NCBI GenBank assembly: GCA_014804425.1
Contig: JAAUZV010000002.1
Location: forward strand, 157,798-221,797
Direction: 5' to 3'
Source of the DNA: Lachnospiraceae bacterium
Lineage (GTDB): Bacteria; Bacillota; Clostridia; Lachnospirales; Lachnospiraceae
DNA: 64,000 nt
This document shows positions 46,601 through 61,600 of the stretch, one piece after another. The notes beneath the pieces are model-generated. The model searched no databases. It was not told the DNA's origin and worked only from the letters and a program-made list of their open reading frames with translations. Numbering within the stretch: position 1 is the first letter of the stretch; the number at the start of each line of letters is the position of its first letter. The position numbers and the translations under genes are program-made.

Positions 46601-49600
46601 TTTCGTACGGCATCGGTGTGATTTATATTTTCCAGGTGTTTTTGACGATCGGCGGCGGGATCAAGCTGATCCCCTTGACAGGCGTCACGCTGCCGCTTGT
46701 CAGCTATGGCGGCAGTTCAGTCATGGTCACGATCCTCATGTTTGCCGTTGTGCAGGGTGTGGTCGTGTGGAGTGCAGATCGGGAGGAAGAAGAACTGACG
46801 GACATCGATCTGCAGGAAGAAATAGAATGGCAGGAAGGCGCACAATTGGATGACGAAACACAGCCACAGGCAGAGGCACGATCGGATGACGAAACACTGC
46901 CGCAGGCAGAAGTGCGATTGCAGGAAGAAACATTGCCGCAGCCTGCGTCCGCCGATCCCGATGAGATCGTGGAAAACATGCGCTGTGAGGCGGCTGCGGA
47001 GGCAGCTTCTCTGCGGCGGCGAACGTTTTTGCCAGCGGGATTGTTTTCCGTGCTTTTTCTGGCGATGGTGGGATATCTATTGTTTTTTATGACCGCACAG
47101 CGGGAGACGGTGGTGAATCACCCGTATAATATTACGCGGCAACAGGCGTTGTCGGCATTAAATGTCCGCGGAACGATCAAAACGGAAAACGGCGAGGTGC
47201 TTGCGTATACGAGACCGGAGGAAGACGGGACGGAGACACGCCGATATCCCTACGAGGCCATGTTTGCGCATGTGGTCGGGTATGCGGCGAACGGCGGCAT
47301 GGGAATCGAGTCTTCCATGAACTATACGCTTGTCAGTTCCCACCAGTCGATCAGCGGGCAGATCGCCAATGATCTGAACAACGAAAAAAACAGGGGAGAT
47401 ACAGTGATCACGACCTTGGACGTCAGCTTGCAGGAGATGGCGTACCGTCTTTTGGGAGCGGAAAACGGCGCGATCGTGGTGATGGAGCCCTCGACGGGCA
47501 GGATTCTCGCCATGGTGTCAAAGCCTGATTTTAACCCGAATGAGATTGAGGAAATCTGGAATGATCTGCTTGAGGATGAGGACAGCTCCGTTTTGGTAAA
47601 CCGCGCGACGCAGGGCATGTATCCGCCTGGTTCTACGTTTAAGATTTTTACCGCGTTGGAATATATCAGGGAGAATCCGACGGGAACACAGGATTATTCC
47701 TATCGGTGCAGCGGAAATTACCGTACGGAGGACGGAGACGCCATTCACTGTTACGGGCATCATGCGCATGGGACACTTTCTTTTGAGCAGTCGTTTGCGC
47801 GGTCCTGCAATTCTTCGTTTGCGAATATCGGTATGACGCTGGACCGCCAAAAATTCGGCGAGACGCTGGAGGCGCTCTATTTTAACGAAGCACTTCCGGG
47901 TGCGCTTAGGACAAATACGAGCCGTGTGTCGATGGGGTGGGATACGGAGGACGACGCGATGCTGCAATCCGCGATCGGACAGGGAGAAACGCTCATGACG
48001 CCGCTGCATTTGTGTATGGTGACCTGCGCGGTCGCAAACGGCGGGGAACTGATGTCTCCCTATGTGGTGTCCCGTGTGGAGAATTACGAGGGCGGCCTTG
48101 TGCGCAAATATGAGCCGCAAAGCTGCGGTATGATCCTCAGCAGTGCGGAGGCGGAGCAGCTGACGGAACTGATGATGGCAGTATGTGATTACGGAACCGG
48201 TTATCGGTTGGAAGATGAGGCGTTTGTCGTGGCAGGAAAGACCGGATCAGCGGAATTTGATGAGGCGGCAGACGGTGCGCATGCATGGTTTACCGGATTT
48301 GCGCCGGCGGACGATCCCAAGATCGCTGTCACCATCATTATTGAGGAAGCGGGAGCGGGCGGAGATTATGCCGTTCCGATCGCCCAAATGCTGTTTCGGG
48401 AGTATTTGAATCGGTAAACGGAGCAATACTATTTGCATATTGTGTCCGATTCATGTATACTTGTTTCAGGAAAGGCGCATCGGGCATACACACGTCGAAC
48501 GGAGGAATTGCAATGATTGAAGCAACGAGCTGCGGCGGTGTGGTTATTTTTCGCGGTAAGATCCTGCTCCTCTATAAGAATTTCCGCAATAAATATGAGG
48601 GCTGGGTGTTGCCGAAGGGAACCGTGGAAAAAGGCGAAGATCATATGGAGACGGCGCTCCGTGAGGTGTTGGAGGAATCGGGAGCAAAAGCTTCCATCAT
48701 GAAATATGTCGGTCAGAGTGAATACACCTTTACCGTTCCCGAAGGGATCGTTTCAAAATGCGTGCATTGGTATCTGATGATGGCGCAGAGCTATTACAGC
48801 AAGCCCCAACGCGAAGAATATTTTGTCGATTCGGGATTCTATAAGTATCACGAAGCATACCATTTGCTGAAATTTTCCAATGAGAAGCAGATTTTGGAAA
48901 AGGCGTACCAGGAATATTTGGAAATGAAAAAAACAAGCAAGTGGACATTACCACACAACTGTTAAAAAAGAACTGCCGCAGGCGCAAACAAAAAGCGAAG
49001 CGGCAGTTCTTTTTTTATAAAATAGCAGTGATCTCCAGTTTGGGGAAGCTGCGCATATCGATGATCCCATTCTCCGTTTCGATGATCGGACGCGAGAGAT
49101 TGTCGGGATTCACCATGCGGACAGTTGCCGGAGAATACTGTTCATCATTGAGTGTGACAACATGCCCGACCTGATGCGCTGCAATATGCATGAGGATTCG
49201 TTTGACGACGGCAAGATCGTACTGATAAAGCCCGCCGCGCTCAAAATTCGTGATAACCTGAAAAGGATTGAGCGAATTACGGTAGCTTCGCGCGCTTGTC
49301 ATCGCATCGTAGCCGTCCACGATCGCCATATATTTGGCAAAGCGGTCAATGGCGTCTCCCATGAGCTTATTCGGATAGCCAGTCCCGTTATCGCGCTCAT
49401 GATGCATTAAGGCGGCGTTGATGATATGCTGGTCGATCGGCTGGTTCTTTAACAGGTCATAGCCGATGGTCGTGTGGGTCTTCATCCAGTTAAATTCAAA
49501 ATCGGTGAGTTTTCCGACCTTCCAGATGAGTTTGTTCGGCAGCTTCAGCTTGCCGATGTCATAGAGAAAACCGCAGAGGATCATCAGATTCGATTCGTTC

Positions 49601-52600
49601 TCGTCAAAATCCAGCCATGAAGCAAAGACGCCCGCGATCAGCGCGGCATTTAAGCAGTGCGCGTAAGTAACGTTATCCTCGCTTGGCAGCATGCTGTAGA
49701 GCATATCAAGCAGCAGATCGCCGTCACCGACATTGTCGTAGAGGGTGCGATAGATGGTTAACAGAGCATCTGTGTTAATGTAGATACGATCTTCCATAAC
49801 ATCATTGATCATCTGCTTATAGGTATTCAGCTGTGTCTGATATTGTTCCGAGAAGCTTTTGAATGCGCGGCTGCACGCAATTTTCTCATAGTGTGTCGTT
49901 GTGTAATCCTCGGGTTCCATCACGGTAACGACCATGATCTGATAACGTTTGAGTTTATCGATCATGCCCTGATCGAGCTTCGTACGCGCAGGAAAGATCA
50001 CACCGCTTCTCATGGAAACAACATCCTCCGCAAGCTCCATTCCCGGTTGTAAAGCAATTGTTGCAACACTGATCATATGTAAAACCCCCTCTTTCTACTA
50101 TTAACTATAAATTATTCTGCGGGATTGTGCAATGAAAACTGTTAAAACTTCTCAAGATGTGTTATGATGATTACATCATGTATTTTTTTGAGGAATATGC
50201 CTATGTGGTTTCATCATCCGCTCATGGTATCAGAGAGCCTGAAAAAAAAAGAAAAGAAAATATGCCGTAAGCTGCGGTTCGGTATCGGCATGACGAATGT
50301 CTATGTGATCGTTTTAGGCAGCGGCACAAATCTGTTTGACATTTATCATTGTGCGTTTTTTAAGTTCCGTTTTCTGCGCAGGAGAAATCTGTGCGTTGTC
50401 GGGCTTGCGGACAGTCATGAGGCGGCGGTCACGATGCTTACGGAATTTATGGCAGATATTTATCAAAAAACTGGCAATACTGATTTTAAGTCCTGTTTTA
50501 TGCAGCCGGATAAGCCATGCTGAGGAGGACGCGATGCTGATCACACTGTTTATCCTGTTAGTATTACTGAACATGCTTGGGATTCTGAGGTTATTATGAT
50601 ACATATCCTGTTACTTTTGCTAAAAATCATAGGGATCACGCTGTTGTCGTTGCTCGGACTGATTTTGCTGATCATCTTGGTCGTGCTGTTTGTTCCCATC
50701 CGCTATTCTCTGAATGTGGAAGCGGACAAAAGCGTGGAAGCGCGCGCATGCGTATCGTGGCTGCTGCATCTGCTTCATGCGAAGGCGGTCTATGACGGAG
50801 CGTTCGGCATCGTCATACGGGTATTCGGCATTCCGGTCAAGCGCATTCCGGCACCCGAGGAGAAAAAAACAAAAAAGAGCAAAGAAAAACACAAAGAGAA
50901 AAAACGGGCGCGTGGAAAAAAGGCGGAGCAAACGCAGGACAGGGACGATACGAAAGAAGAAGCCGGAACAGAAAGCGGTGCGGAGACAGCGGCTGGTGAA
51001 ACGGCAGACGCGAATCGGACGGAAAACGAAACGAAAACAGCGGCAGAGGAAGTCACATGTTCTGCGCCGGACGAAACAGCAGTTTTGTCAGAAACGGTTG
51101 AATCAGAGGGTGAAAAAAAGGAAAAATTGTCCTTTTTTCAGAAGCTTGTGCAGTTTGTTCGGGCGGTGCGCGCTTTCTTTTCCAAGATTTTGTACACAAT
51201 TCAGAATATCTGTGGTAAGATAGAAAAAGTGAAAGAACTGGTCGGCTATTATTCCGAGGTATTGAAAAGTGAGGAAGGTCAGCGTACTTTTGCGTTAGCG
51301 AAGCGGGAGCTTGGCAGATTATGGAAGCATATCGCGCCGACAAAGCTGAGAGGAAGCCTTACGATCGGCATGGGCGATCCGGCAGCTACGGGACAGATCA
51401 TTGCGATCGTGAGTATGTTCTATCCCATCTATGGAAATAATGTGAGCATCACAGCGGATTTTGATGAAAAGTGTATGCGCGGCAGCCTGTACCTGAAGGG
51501 GCGCATCCGTATCATCACATTGATCCGCATTGCATGGCGCGTTTATTTTAATAAGGATGTGAAAACATTTCTGCATATGCTAAAAAGGGAGGAAAATGAA
51601 GCATGACGGAGAATAATTTTGCACAGGTGATGGAGTCCCTCTTTAAGGGAATGGATGCGTTTTTATCCGCGAAAACCGTGATCGGGGAGGCGACGAAGAT
51701 AGGTGATATTATCATTCTGCCGCTCGTGGATGTTTCGTTTGGCGTCGGTGCGGGCGCTTCCGCAGGCGAGAAGAAAAACGGCGGTGGCGGCGGAATGACG
51801 GGAAAAATGTCTCCGAGTGCGGTGCTTGTCATCAAGCCGGACGGTTCAACCAAGTTAGTCAATGTTAAGAATCAGGATACGATGACGAAGATTCTTGACA
51901 TGATCCCTGATCTGGTTGATAAGATCACAAAAAAGAAACAGGGAGCGGATGAGCTCAGCGATGACGACGCGATCGACGCGGCGTTCCCTGAGAAATAAAA
52001 AAGGAGCTGCGCTCCTTTCAGAATTTGCATTCGCAAATTCTTTCGGAGAATCGCTTTGGATTCTTCCGGGGGCAGTTCCATAGGGAATTGTCATGCACAA
52101 AAACAGGGCAGGTTGCATAATATCATAGTATGAAGAAGCTGATTGGCTTTGTCTTGATCTGGATTTCCGTCGGGATGATATTTATGATGTTTCTGCCGAG
52201 CCTGTTTTGGGGAATATTGTTCAGTGCCTTGTTGTTTTTTATTGGGTATCGGTTATTTTCGTGTGATTGCTGATGGATAGAAATTGGGACAAACAAAACA
52301 AACAAAATTTCATAGATACGGAGCGGATGAAGCTGGATCTGGAGCGGCGGATGTTAAAAGAGCAGAGCGCGCTGTTTGATCAAAAGCTCGAAATCCTAAA
52401 AGAAGCCTATATTCAGCTTGATAAGGACAAGCGGAAGGTTGAGTGGGAAAAGCTGAAACTAAAGGCGGAGCAGGAGCATCAGGAGCGGTCGTATGGCAGG
52501 TATGATGACGCGGGCATGCGGGAGGAGACGGATGCTTCTGTGTTCTTTAAGGGCGTGACAAACCAGCTTGCCTTAAAAAAGCGTTATCGTGACCTGATCA

Positions 52601-55600
52601 AGATTTTCCATACGGACAACCTCTATGGAGATAAGGAAACGCTTCAGGCGATCAATCGGGAATATGATCGTCTGCAAAAGCGCTATGACGCACCGTGGCG
52701 GCAAAACTCGGGATGAAAAACATATTTTTTCCAAGAAAATGAATTTTTCCTATTGAAATATAGAAAGGTTTCTGTTATGATACCATTGTTGTGATTTTTT
52801 AGAAATACATCGTGTGGGAGGTGTTAAGATGGCTAAATGTGACGTTTGTGGTAAGGGTGTTCATTTCGGAAATGCAGTCAGCCATTCTCATAGAAGATCG
52901 AACCATATCTGGAATTCTAATGTGAAGAGCGTAAGATGCAAAGTAAACGGCGCATCGAAGAAACTGCATGTTTGCACGAGATGTCTGAAATCCGGTGCAG
53001 TAGAAAGAGCATAATTGCAGGCAGGAAAGAGTTTCGCTTTGCGAGACTCTTTTTTTTCGTAAAATAATTTTACTTTTGCTTATTCATGTGTATAATATAC
53101 ATAGATGCAGGTTGAACAGGAATGGAGGGTTACTATGAAGGGTACGATGAACACACATCTTGGCAACATTGTGATCGACGCGGAAGTCATTGCCCAATAT
53201 GCGGGCAGCGTTGCTGTTGAGTGCTTCGGTATCGTCGGCATGGCGTCCGTCAATGTGAAGGACGGGCTTGTGAAGCTGCTTCGCAGAGAGACGATCACAC
53301 ACGGTATTCAGGTTACGGTCAACCATAATAAGCTTTATCTTGATTTTCATGTAGTCGTTGCGTACGGCGTCAGCATACTTGCCGTATCCGACAATCTGAT
53401 CGATAATGTAAAATACAAACTGGAACAATTTACCGGACTGGAGGTTGAGGAGATCAACATCTTTGTCGAGGGTGTCCGTGTGATTGATTAAGGAGGATAG
53501 AGTCGTGGCTTCAAATTCTGTGGATGCTAAGATGTTGACAAAGATGTTCTTAGCCGGAGCTAAAAATCTGGAAAGTAAAAAAGAATGGATCAATGAGCTG
53601 AACGTATTCCCTGTACCGGACGGAGATACCGGAACCAACATGACGCTGACGATCATGTCTGCGGCAAAGGAGGTAACTGCGCTCGGAGACAGTACAGATA
53701 TGAAGGCGATCTGCAAGGCAATTTCCTCGGGGTCTCTGCGCGGCGCGAGAGGAAACTCCGGTGTGATTTTATCCCAGCTGCTCCGCGGCTTTACAAAGGT
53801 TGCGGCTGATTTTGACGAGCTTACCATTCCGGTGCTTGTAGAGGCGTTGGATAAGGCTGTGGAAACGGCATATAAGGCTGTTATGAAGCCGAAGGAGGGA
53901 ACAATCCTCACGGTTGCAAAGGGAATTGCCGTAAGAGCGGGAGAGCTCTGTGACGAGGGTGTGACTGATCTTGGTACGTTTATCGAGGAGTGCATTACAT
54001 ACGGTAATGATGTCCTCGCACGTACACCGGAAATGCTGCCGGTATTAAAGCAGGCCGGCGTGGTTGACTCGGGCGGTCAGGGGTTAATGCAGGTCATGGC
54101 GGGAATTTATGACGCTTATTGCGGAAAAGAACTGGATCTGACGATTCAGGATGCGTCGGTACGGGGCGCTTCTGCAGGAGGCGGGACGCTTTCTCCGAAT
54201 CTTCAGGTACAGGCGGATATGGAGATCAAGTATGGCTACTGCACGGAATTTATTATTCTTTTAAGCAAGACTTTCAATATCAAGCATGAGATTGACTTTA
54301 AGGAATTCTTAGAGTCCATCGGTGATTCCATTGTACTTGTGGCGGATGATGAAGTTGTGAAAGTGCATGTGCACACGAACGATCCGGGTCTTGCCATTCA
54401 GCGCGCATTGAAATATGGTCAGCTTTCCAATATGAAGATCGACAATATGCGCATGGAGCATCAGGAAAAGCTCTTTAAGATGAGTGAAAAAGGGCAAATG
54501 CAGGAAATTGAGCAGGAGAAGCCCGAGGAGCAAGCCGCTGCAGAGCCTCCGAAAGAGGTGGGATTTATCGCTGTTGCCGCAGGTGACGGCATGGCGGAAA
54601 TCTTCCAGGGACTGGGCGTTGATTACGTGATCTCGGGTGGGCAGACGATGAATCCCAGCACGGAAGATATGCTGGATGCGATCGCAAAAGTGAACGCGGA
54701 GAATATTTTTATTCTTCCGAATAATAAAAATATCATTATGGCGGCCAATCAGGCGGCGGACTTAACGGAGGACAAACAGATTTTTGTTGTTCCGACAAAG
54801 ACGATCCCGCAGGGAATCACCTCTGTCATCAATTATACGGCGGATGTATCGCCTGAGGAAAACCTAGCGGTCATGAAACAGGAGATCGGGACGGTCAAGA
54901 CCGGAGAAGTAACCTATGCGGTCCGTGATACCTCCTTAGACGGAAAAGAGATCCATAAGGATGACTTTATGGGAATCGGCGACAACGGACTGTTAGCCGT
55001 GTCTAAGGATCTGTTCCAAACGGCATGTGAGATGATCGATGCCATGATGGATGATGATGTGGAGCTGGTCAGCATTTATTACGGAGCGGATGTTCCGGAA
55101 GAAGATGCGGAAGCCCTTTGCACAGCGGTCGAGGAACACTATTCCTCCTGCGATGTGGAGCTTCAGTACGGTGGTCAGCCTGTGTATTATTATATCATAT
55201 CCGCGGAATAAAAAAGAATGGCGCAAAGCGCCATTCTTTCGAAGAATTCGCCAAAGACGAATTCTTCTGGGACTGAGAAATTCCCTAATGTATCAGGATA
55301 CGGAATGGGGCTGTTGGGGACAGCCCCATTTTTGAAATAAACAAGGGGAACGGACATATGATAAGTTTGACGAGCCCTGTGACCGAGATCAAGGGGATTG
55401 GGCAAAAATATGCGCAATTGCTTGAAAAACTGAACATAAAAACTGTTTATGATATGCTTACCTATTACCCGATGCGCTATGAGGCATATCCGCAGATTTT
55501 GTCCATTCAGGATGCGGCCGTCGATGAAAAACAGGCGGTCAGCGGAATCGTAACAGGTTCCGTCAGTATGCGCAGGGTGAGAAGCCTTTCAATTCTTACG

Positions 55601-58600
55601 TTCTCGCTAAGCGATGAGACAGGCGTGATGCCAATGACAGTCTTTAATATGCCCTATCTGCGCAATTCTGTTTCTGCCGGAAAATGCTTTGTATGCTACG
55701 GCAGGGTCGTCAGCAAAGGAAATAAAAAAACGATGGAGCAGCCGACGCTGTTCAAACCGGAGGATTATCTTTCCCTTGCAGGAACGCTTCAGCCGCGTTA
55801 TCATACTGTGAAGGGAATTACGACCAAAACGATTCTTAGCGGCATCAGGAAGGCTTTGAATGCCGTTTCAGACCTTTCGGATGCCATGCCCTATGAGATC
55901 CGTAAACGCTATGATCTGATGGAATACCGCGCGGCGCTGGAGCGGATTCATTTTCCGTCCACACCGGATCTGTATGTGGAGGCAAGACGGCGGCTTGTCT
56001 TTCAGGAATTTTTATATTTTCTTGTGCAGATGAAAGCCGAAAAAACAACGGACAGGCAGATTCCGAATGCATATCCGCTTTTGGAAGTGGCGCAGACAAA
56101 GCGCCTCATAGAAAGTCTTCCGTACCGGTTGACTGACGCGCAGCTTCGGGTATGGGGACAGATTGAAGCGGACTTACAGGCAGATGTGATCATGAACCGC
56201 CTTGTTCAGGGAGACGTCGGAAGCGGAAAGACGATCATTGCCGTGCTTGCCCTTTTAATGACTGTGGCAAACGGCTTGCAGGGCGCGATGATGGCGCCGA
56301 CAGAGGTGCTTGCAAGGCAGCACTATGCGGCTGTGAAGGAGATGACGAAACGGTATGACCTGCCGTTTGTTCCTGTACTTTTAACCGGTTCTCTGACTGC
56401 AAAAGAGAAGCGGGAGGCATATGCCGCAATGGAGGACGGGACGGCGAACGTCATTATCGGAACCCATGCGCTGATACAGGAAAAAGCGCGGTATCACAGC
56501 CTTGCACTGGTCATCACGGATGAGCAGCATCGTTTTGGGGTACGTCAGCGGGAGGCGCTTGCGGAAAAAGGGGCAATGCCCCATATTCTGGTGATGAGCG
56601 CGACACCGATTCCGCGGACACTTGCAATGATCCTGTTTGGGGATTTAAGTATTTCTACGATTGATGAATATCCCAAAAACCGGATTCCGATCAAAAATTG
56701 TGTGCTGCATAAGGACAAGCGGGAGAGTGCGTATCATTTCATCTTAAAGCAGCTTCATGAGGGGCGGCAGGCCTATGTCATCTGCCCGATGGTGGAGGAG
56801 GGCGTTTCTGAGGAACTGGAAAATGTCGTTGCCTACACGGATAAGCTGCGTGAGGCATTTCCGGAAAATATTCGTATTTCTTTTTTACACGGTAAAATGA
56901 AAAATGCGGAGAAGAACCGCATCATGGATGCGTTTGCGGCACATGACATTGATATTCTGGTGTCCACCACGGTCGTGGAGGTCGGGATTGACGTGCCGAA
57001 TGCCACCGTCATACTGATCGAGAATGCGGAGCGCTTCGGCCTCGCCGGTCTGCATCAGCTTCGCGGGCGCGTCGGGCGCGGCAGCCATCAGTCCTATTGT
57101 ATTTTTATGACGGACAGCAGCGCGAAGGAGACGGAAGAGCGGCTTGATATTCTCGTGCATTCCAACGATGGATTTCATATCGCAAACGAGGACATGCGCC
57201 TGCGCGGTCCGGGCGATCTGTTCGGTATCCGCCAGAGCGGTATTTTATCTTTCCGGCTCGGAGACATTTATCAGGACAGTATGCTCTTGAAACAGGCGGC
57301 GGAGTGCGCGGATACGGTTCTTGCAAAAGAGGAACTGCTGACGCCGGTCATGAAGGACATTCAGGCGCATGACGCAAATATGCCGGATTACAGAACGATT
57401 TAAGCTATCAGGGGGATTTTTATGGAACAACAAGCAAAGAAGTTTGGTTTTTTCAGACAGATTGCGACCGCGGTCACACAGCCAAAAAAATATGAGCGCT
57501 TTCTGCATCTGTCCACAGGGAGGGTCATTGCGTTTGTATTGATCTTTTCACTCATCACGACATTTGTGAGCTATTATCTGCCGTTTATCATTTCTCAGAT
57601 ATTCGGTGTGAGTTATGCGGACATCATTGACGAATACGTTCCCGAATTTACGCTGAAGGATGATGTTTTAACGCTGTCCGAGCCGGTTGAATATGACGAC
57701 GGATATACGCTTGTGATCGCAAACAGTAATATTGAGGAATTTACCGGAGAGCAGCTCGCCGAGTATACGGATGTATATGCAAGCGTGTATCTGTTTTCAA
57801 AAACAAACATGATTTTTTATGCATCGGGGCAGGAGACGACATATCGATATGCGGATCTGACGGTCAAGGAGCTTGACAGAGAGGGGCTGCGCGGTTTTAT
57901 TCCAAGCATCTATCTGATGATGGTCATATCCGGTCTGATGAATTATGTTTTGCGTCTGTTTTGGTACTTTTTAGGTGCATTGCTGCTCATGCTGCTCGGC
58001 TGGTCGATGAAAGGCTTTTGGAACATGCGGTTTGGCTTCCTCGAGCTCTTTAAGCTCAGCGTATTCTCAAAAGTGTTGTATGAGCTTATTGCAGCTGTCC
58101 TGCGGATATTTCGGCTGGAGCTTCCGATGGGGCTCTTTATCGGTCTGGCGATTGGGTTTGTCTATATGAGTATGGCGGTAAAGCAGCTTCGTGCGGACGG
58201 CTATGAAAGCGGTTCCGCGTCGTCTGACCGCACCATATTCAGCCGTTCCGCCGCACCGTCCTCCAAAGGGATCTACAGCAGGGCGAGCATGCGCACGACG
58301 GGATATGATGCAAAAGAGGATGCGGATCGTACAGAAGATGCGGAAGAATAAAGCATATGTTCCCATTTAGGGAGGTGCAGTGAGCGTTACAATGAAACGG
58401 AAACGGGGAATTATCTAATTGTGAGGAGGGAAAGGCTATGACAGAGGAACAGTATAAAAGAGCGAACGGTACCGTATTTCCGGTGGTTGTGATCATACTT
58501 GGATATATTGCGGTTTCTATGTTGTTATTTGCAATGTCGGGTACGGCAACTTGGAGAACATGGGTACAATTTTTATCGGCACTGGGTGGTTTGATCATTT

Positions 58601-61600
58601 CCGTCGTCTTTTATTTCGCGGCAAAAAAATCAAAGAAATGCGGCATCGTTATGATGGTTAGTGTGGCTGTCGTCTATGCGGTCGTCGGATTATTCGGAAC
58701 GACGGCCAGTACATGGTCTTATTCTATCCCTGTTATATTTGCCTCCATCGTCTATTTGAATTTAAGGCTTGTGATTGGCGGAAATGCGGTTACGATCGCA
58801 GTTACCGCAGCCCGGCTTATTTTGGCCGTGGTAAATCATGAGAATGAAAATCTGGAAATTTATGTAGTTGCCTTGATTATTTTGGTGCTTGCAGCGTTTT
58901 CCTCGATTCGTGTGATCATGCTTCTTATTAAATTCAACGAAGAAAACATGTTCAGCATTAGAGAGAGCGCTAATAAGCAGGATGAGAGCAATAAGAAAAT
59001 GGTTCTTGTTGCAGAGAACATTTCCAAACATTTTGAAGGCGCCATGAAGATGTTGGGACAGCTGAAAGACAGCATTGAAACCAGCAATATGGCCATGAGC
59101 AATATTGTGGACAGCACGGAAAGTACGGCAGAGGCAATTCAAAATCAGGCGGCTATGTGTGCGGATATTCAGAATAATATGGATCAGGCGGAATCGGGTA
59201 CAAAGAGGATGATGGAAGTCTCTCATAGTACCAATGAAACAGTAGTAGAGGGTTCAGAGGTCGTCGATGAGCTGAAAGAGCAGGCACATAATGTAGAAAA
59301 AGCGAGCAAGAATACCGTAGATGTGATTGAAAGGCTGACTGCCAGGGTAAGTGAGGTGCAGAATTTTGTGGGCGCGATATTGGATATTTCCAGTCAAACC
59401 AACCTCCTTGCGTTAAATGCTTCTATAGAGGCGGCGCGTGCCGGTGAAGCAGGAAAGGGATTTGCGGTTGTTGCGGACGAAATCAGACAGTTATCGGAGC
59501 AAACGAAGGAGGCCTCCAATAACATTACAAAGATTATCGGCGAATTGAATGAAGATACCAGACATGCGAATGAAATGATCGGAAACTCTGCGGCTTCCGT
59601 TATGAAACAGAATGAGCTGATCGAAAATACAAGAGCCAAATTTGAAAAAGTGAAGGAAGAGGTTACGGAGCTTACGGAAAATATTGAAAATACAGAGAGG
59701 ATCATTGCCGGGATTTTGGAAGCAACTGGTACGATTTCGGACAACATTTCTCAGCTTTCGGCGACAAGCGAGGAGGTTGCGGCTTCTTCAATGGAAGGCT
59801 TGAGTACCTTTGAAGTGACCGTCAGCAACATGAAGAGCACGAAAGAGATTCTGGAAAGTATTTTTGCGTTGGCGCAGGATCTGAAACAATCTATTTCGTA
59901 AAATATCAAAGAGATTATAAAACTGTAGGACTGGAACCTCCAAGTTAGGAATACTTGAAGGTTCTTTTCTTGTTTCAAAAAATCTTCAATCCGGGAAACC
60001 AATCCGACACTTATTACAATGTATCAGTGAAGGGCAAAAACCTTAGAAAAGACGTCTGAACTTAGGCTACAAATGCAGTACGGGAGGCTTTATCATGAAC
60101 AGGGAACAACTGGAACAGTGCATAAATGAATATGGAAAGGATATTTATGCATTTTGCAGTCAAATGACCCGTAGCATTCAGGAGACGGAGGATCTCTATC
60201 AGGATACTTTCTTAAAAGCTGTCGAAATCAGTGATAAGATTGATTTTGAGAACAATCCGAAAAGCTACCTTGTGTCCATTGCGCTGCGTCTTTGGAAAAA
60301 CCGGAAACGCAAGTACGCATGGCGCGCCCGCATTGCCGGAACAAAACAGCTTGTGGAGGAAGGAACATCCGAAGAAACGGAAAATGGACGGTCAGGTCAG
60401 GAAAACCCGGTGGAGGAAGGTTATCTGAACAAGGAGCGAAAAAAGCAGGTGCGTGATGCGGTAGAGCGATTGGACGAAAAATACCGCATCCCGGTGTATC
60501 TGTATTATACGCTCCAGCTCCCGATTGCCGAAATCGCGGACATCATGAAGCTTTCTAACGGGGCGGTAAAGAGCAGGCTGCATAAAGCGAGAAACATATT
60601 AAAACAGGAATTGGAGGTTGTATTAGATGAAATGTGATATGGATCAAATATTACAACAGGCCCTTTCTCCGGAAAGAGAACCGGATTGCCGATTAAATCG
60701 GCAAATCCTACAAAGATTGGAGGAGGCAGAAATGATGAGAAAACAAAATAAAAAAAGAATACCTGTAGTGGCGTTTGCGGCATGTGCCACTTTGTTACTG
60801 GGTTCCATGGGTGTATTTGCAGCATGGAAATATCTGACACCGGCAGAAGTGGCAGAGGGGTTTCAGGACGAGGGACTTTCCGCCGCTTTTCATGGCGAGG
60901 ATGCGATTGAGATCAATGAAACGCAGGAATATGGCGGATACCGGATTACCCTGCTTGGAATTGTTTCCGGTAAAAATTTAAGTCATTATATTGGGACGGA
61001 CTATCAGGGAGATATCGAAGATGATCGCAGCTATGTTGTGACTGCGATCGAGAATGCCGACGGAACGCCCCGGCCGATGGTATCCGACGAAGCTTACGGG
61101 GAGGATCCATTTTTTGTTTCCCCGTTAATCGGAGGCTTGAACCCTTGGATGTACAATGCCGTAACGCTGGGGGGAGGATATACGGAATACATTGTGGATG
61201 GCATTCAGTACCGCATCACAGAATGTGATAATGTGGAGATTTTTGCGGATCGAGGACTGTATCTTTCCGTGAATGACGGAGTTTTTTTTGAGAACAGCGC
61301 TTATCACATGGACCCCGTCACCGGGGTGATCACAAGAAATGAGGAATATAGCGGTGTGAATGCATTGTTCCGGCTTCCGATTGATGTGAATAAGGCGAAT
61401 CCGGATGCTGCTGCGGCCTATATTCAGAGTATGGAAGCGGAGAATGAGGGAGAGGGGGAATCGGAAGAAAATGCCACGGATGTAATAATAGAAGAGGAGT
61501 CGGTGCTCATGGAATACGATGAGTAAATAAAGAGAAATTCTTCTGAATTACCCAATAAACAAAAAAGGATCGTGCGGTTAACACGATCCTTTTTTCAATG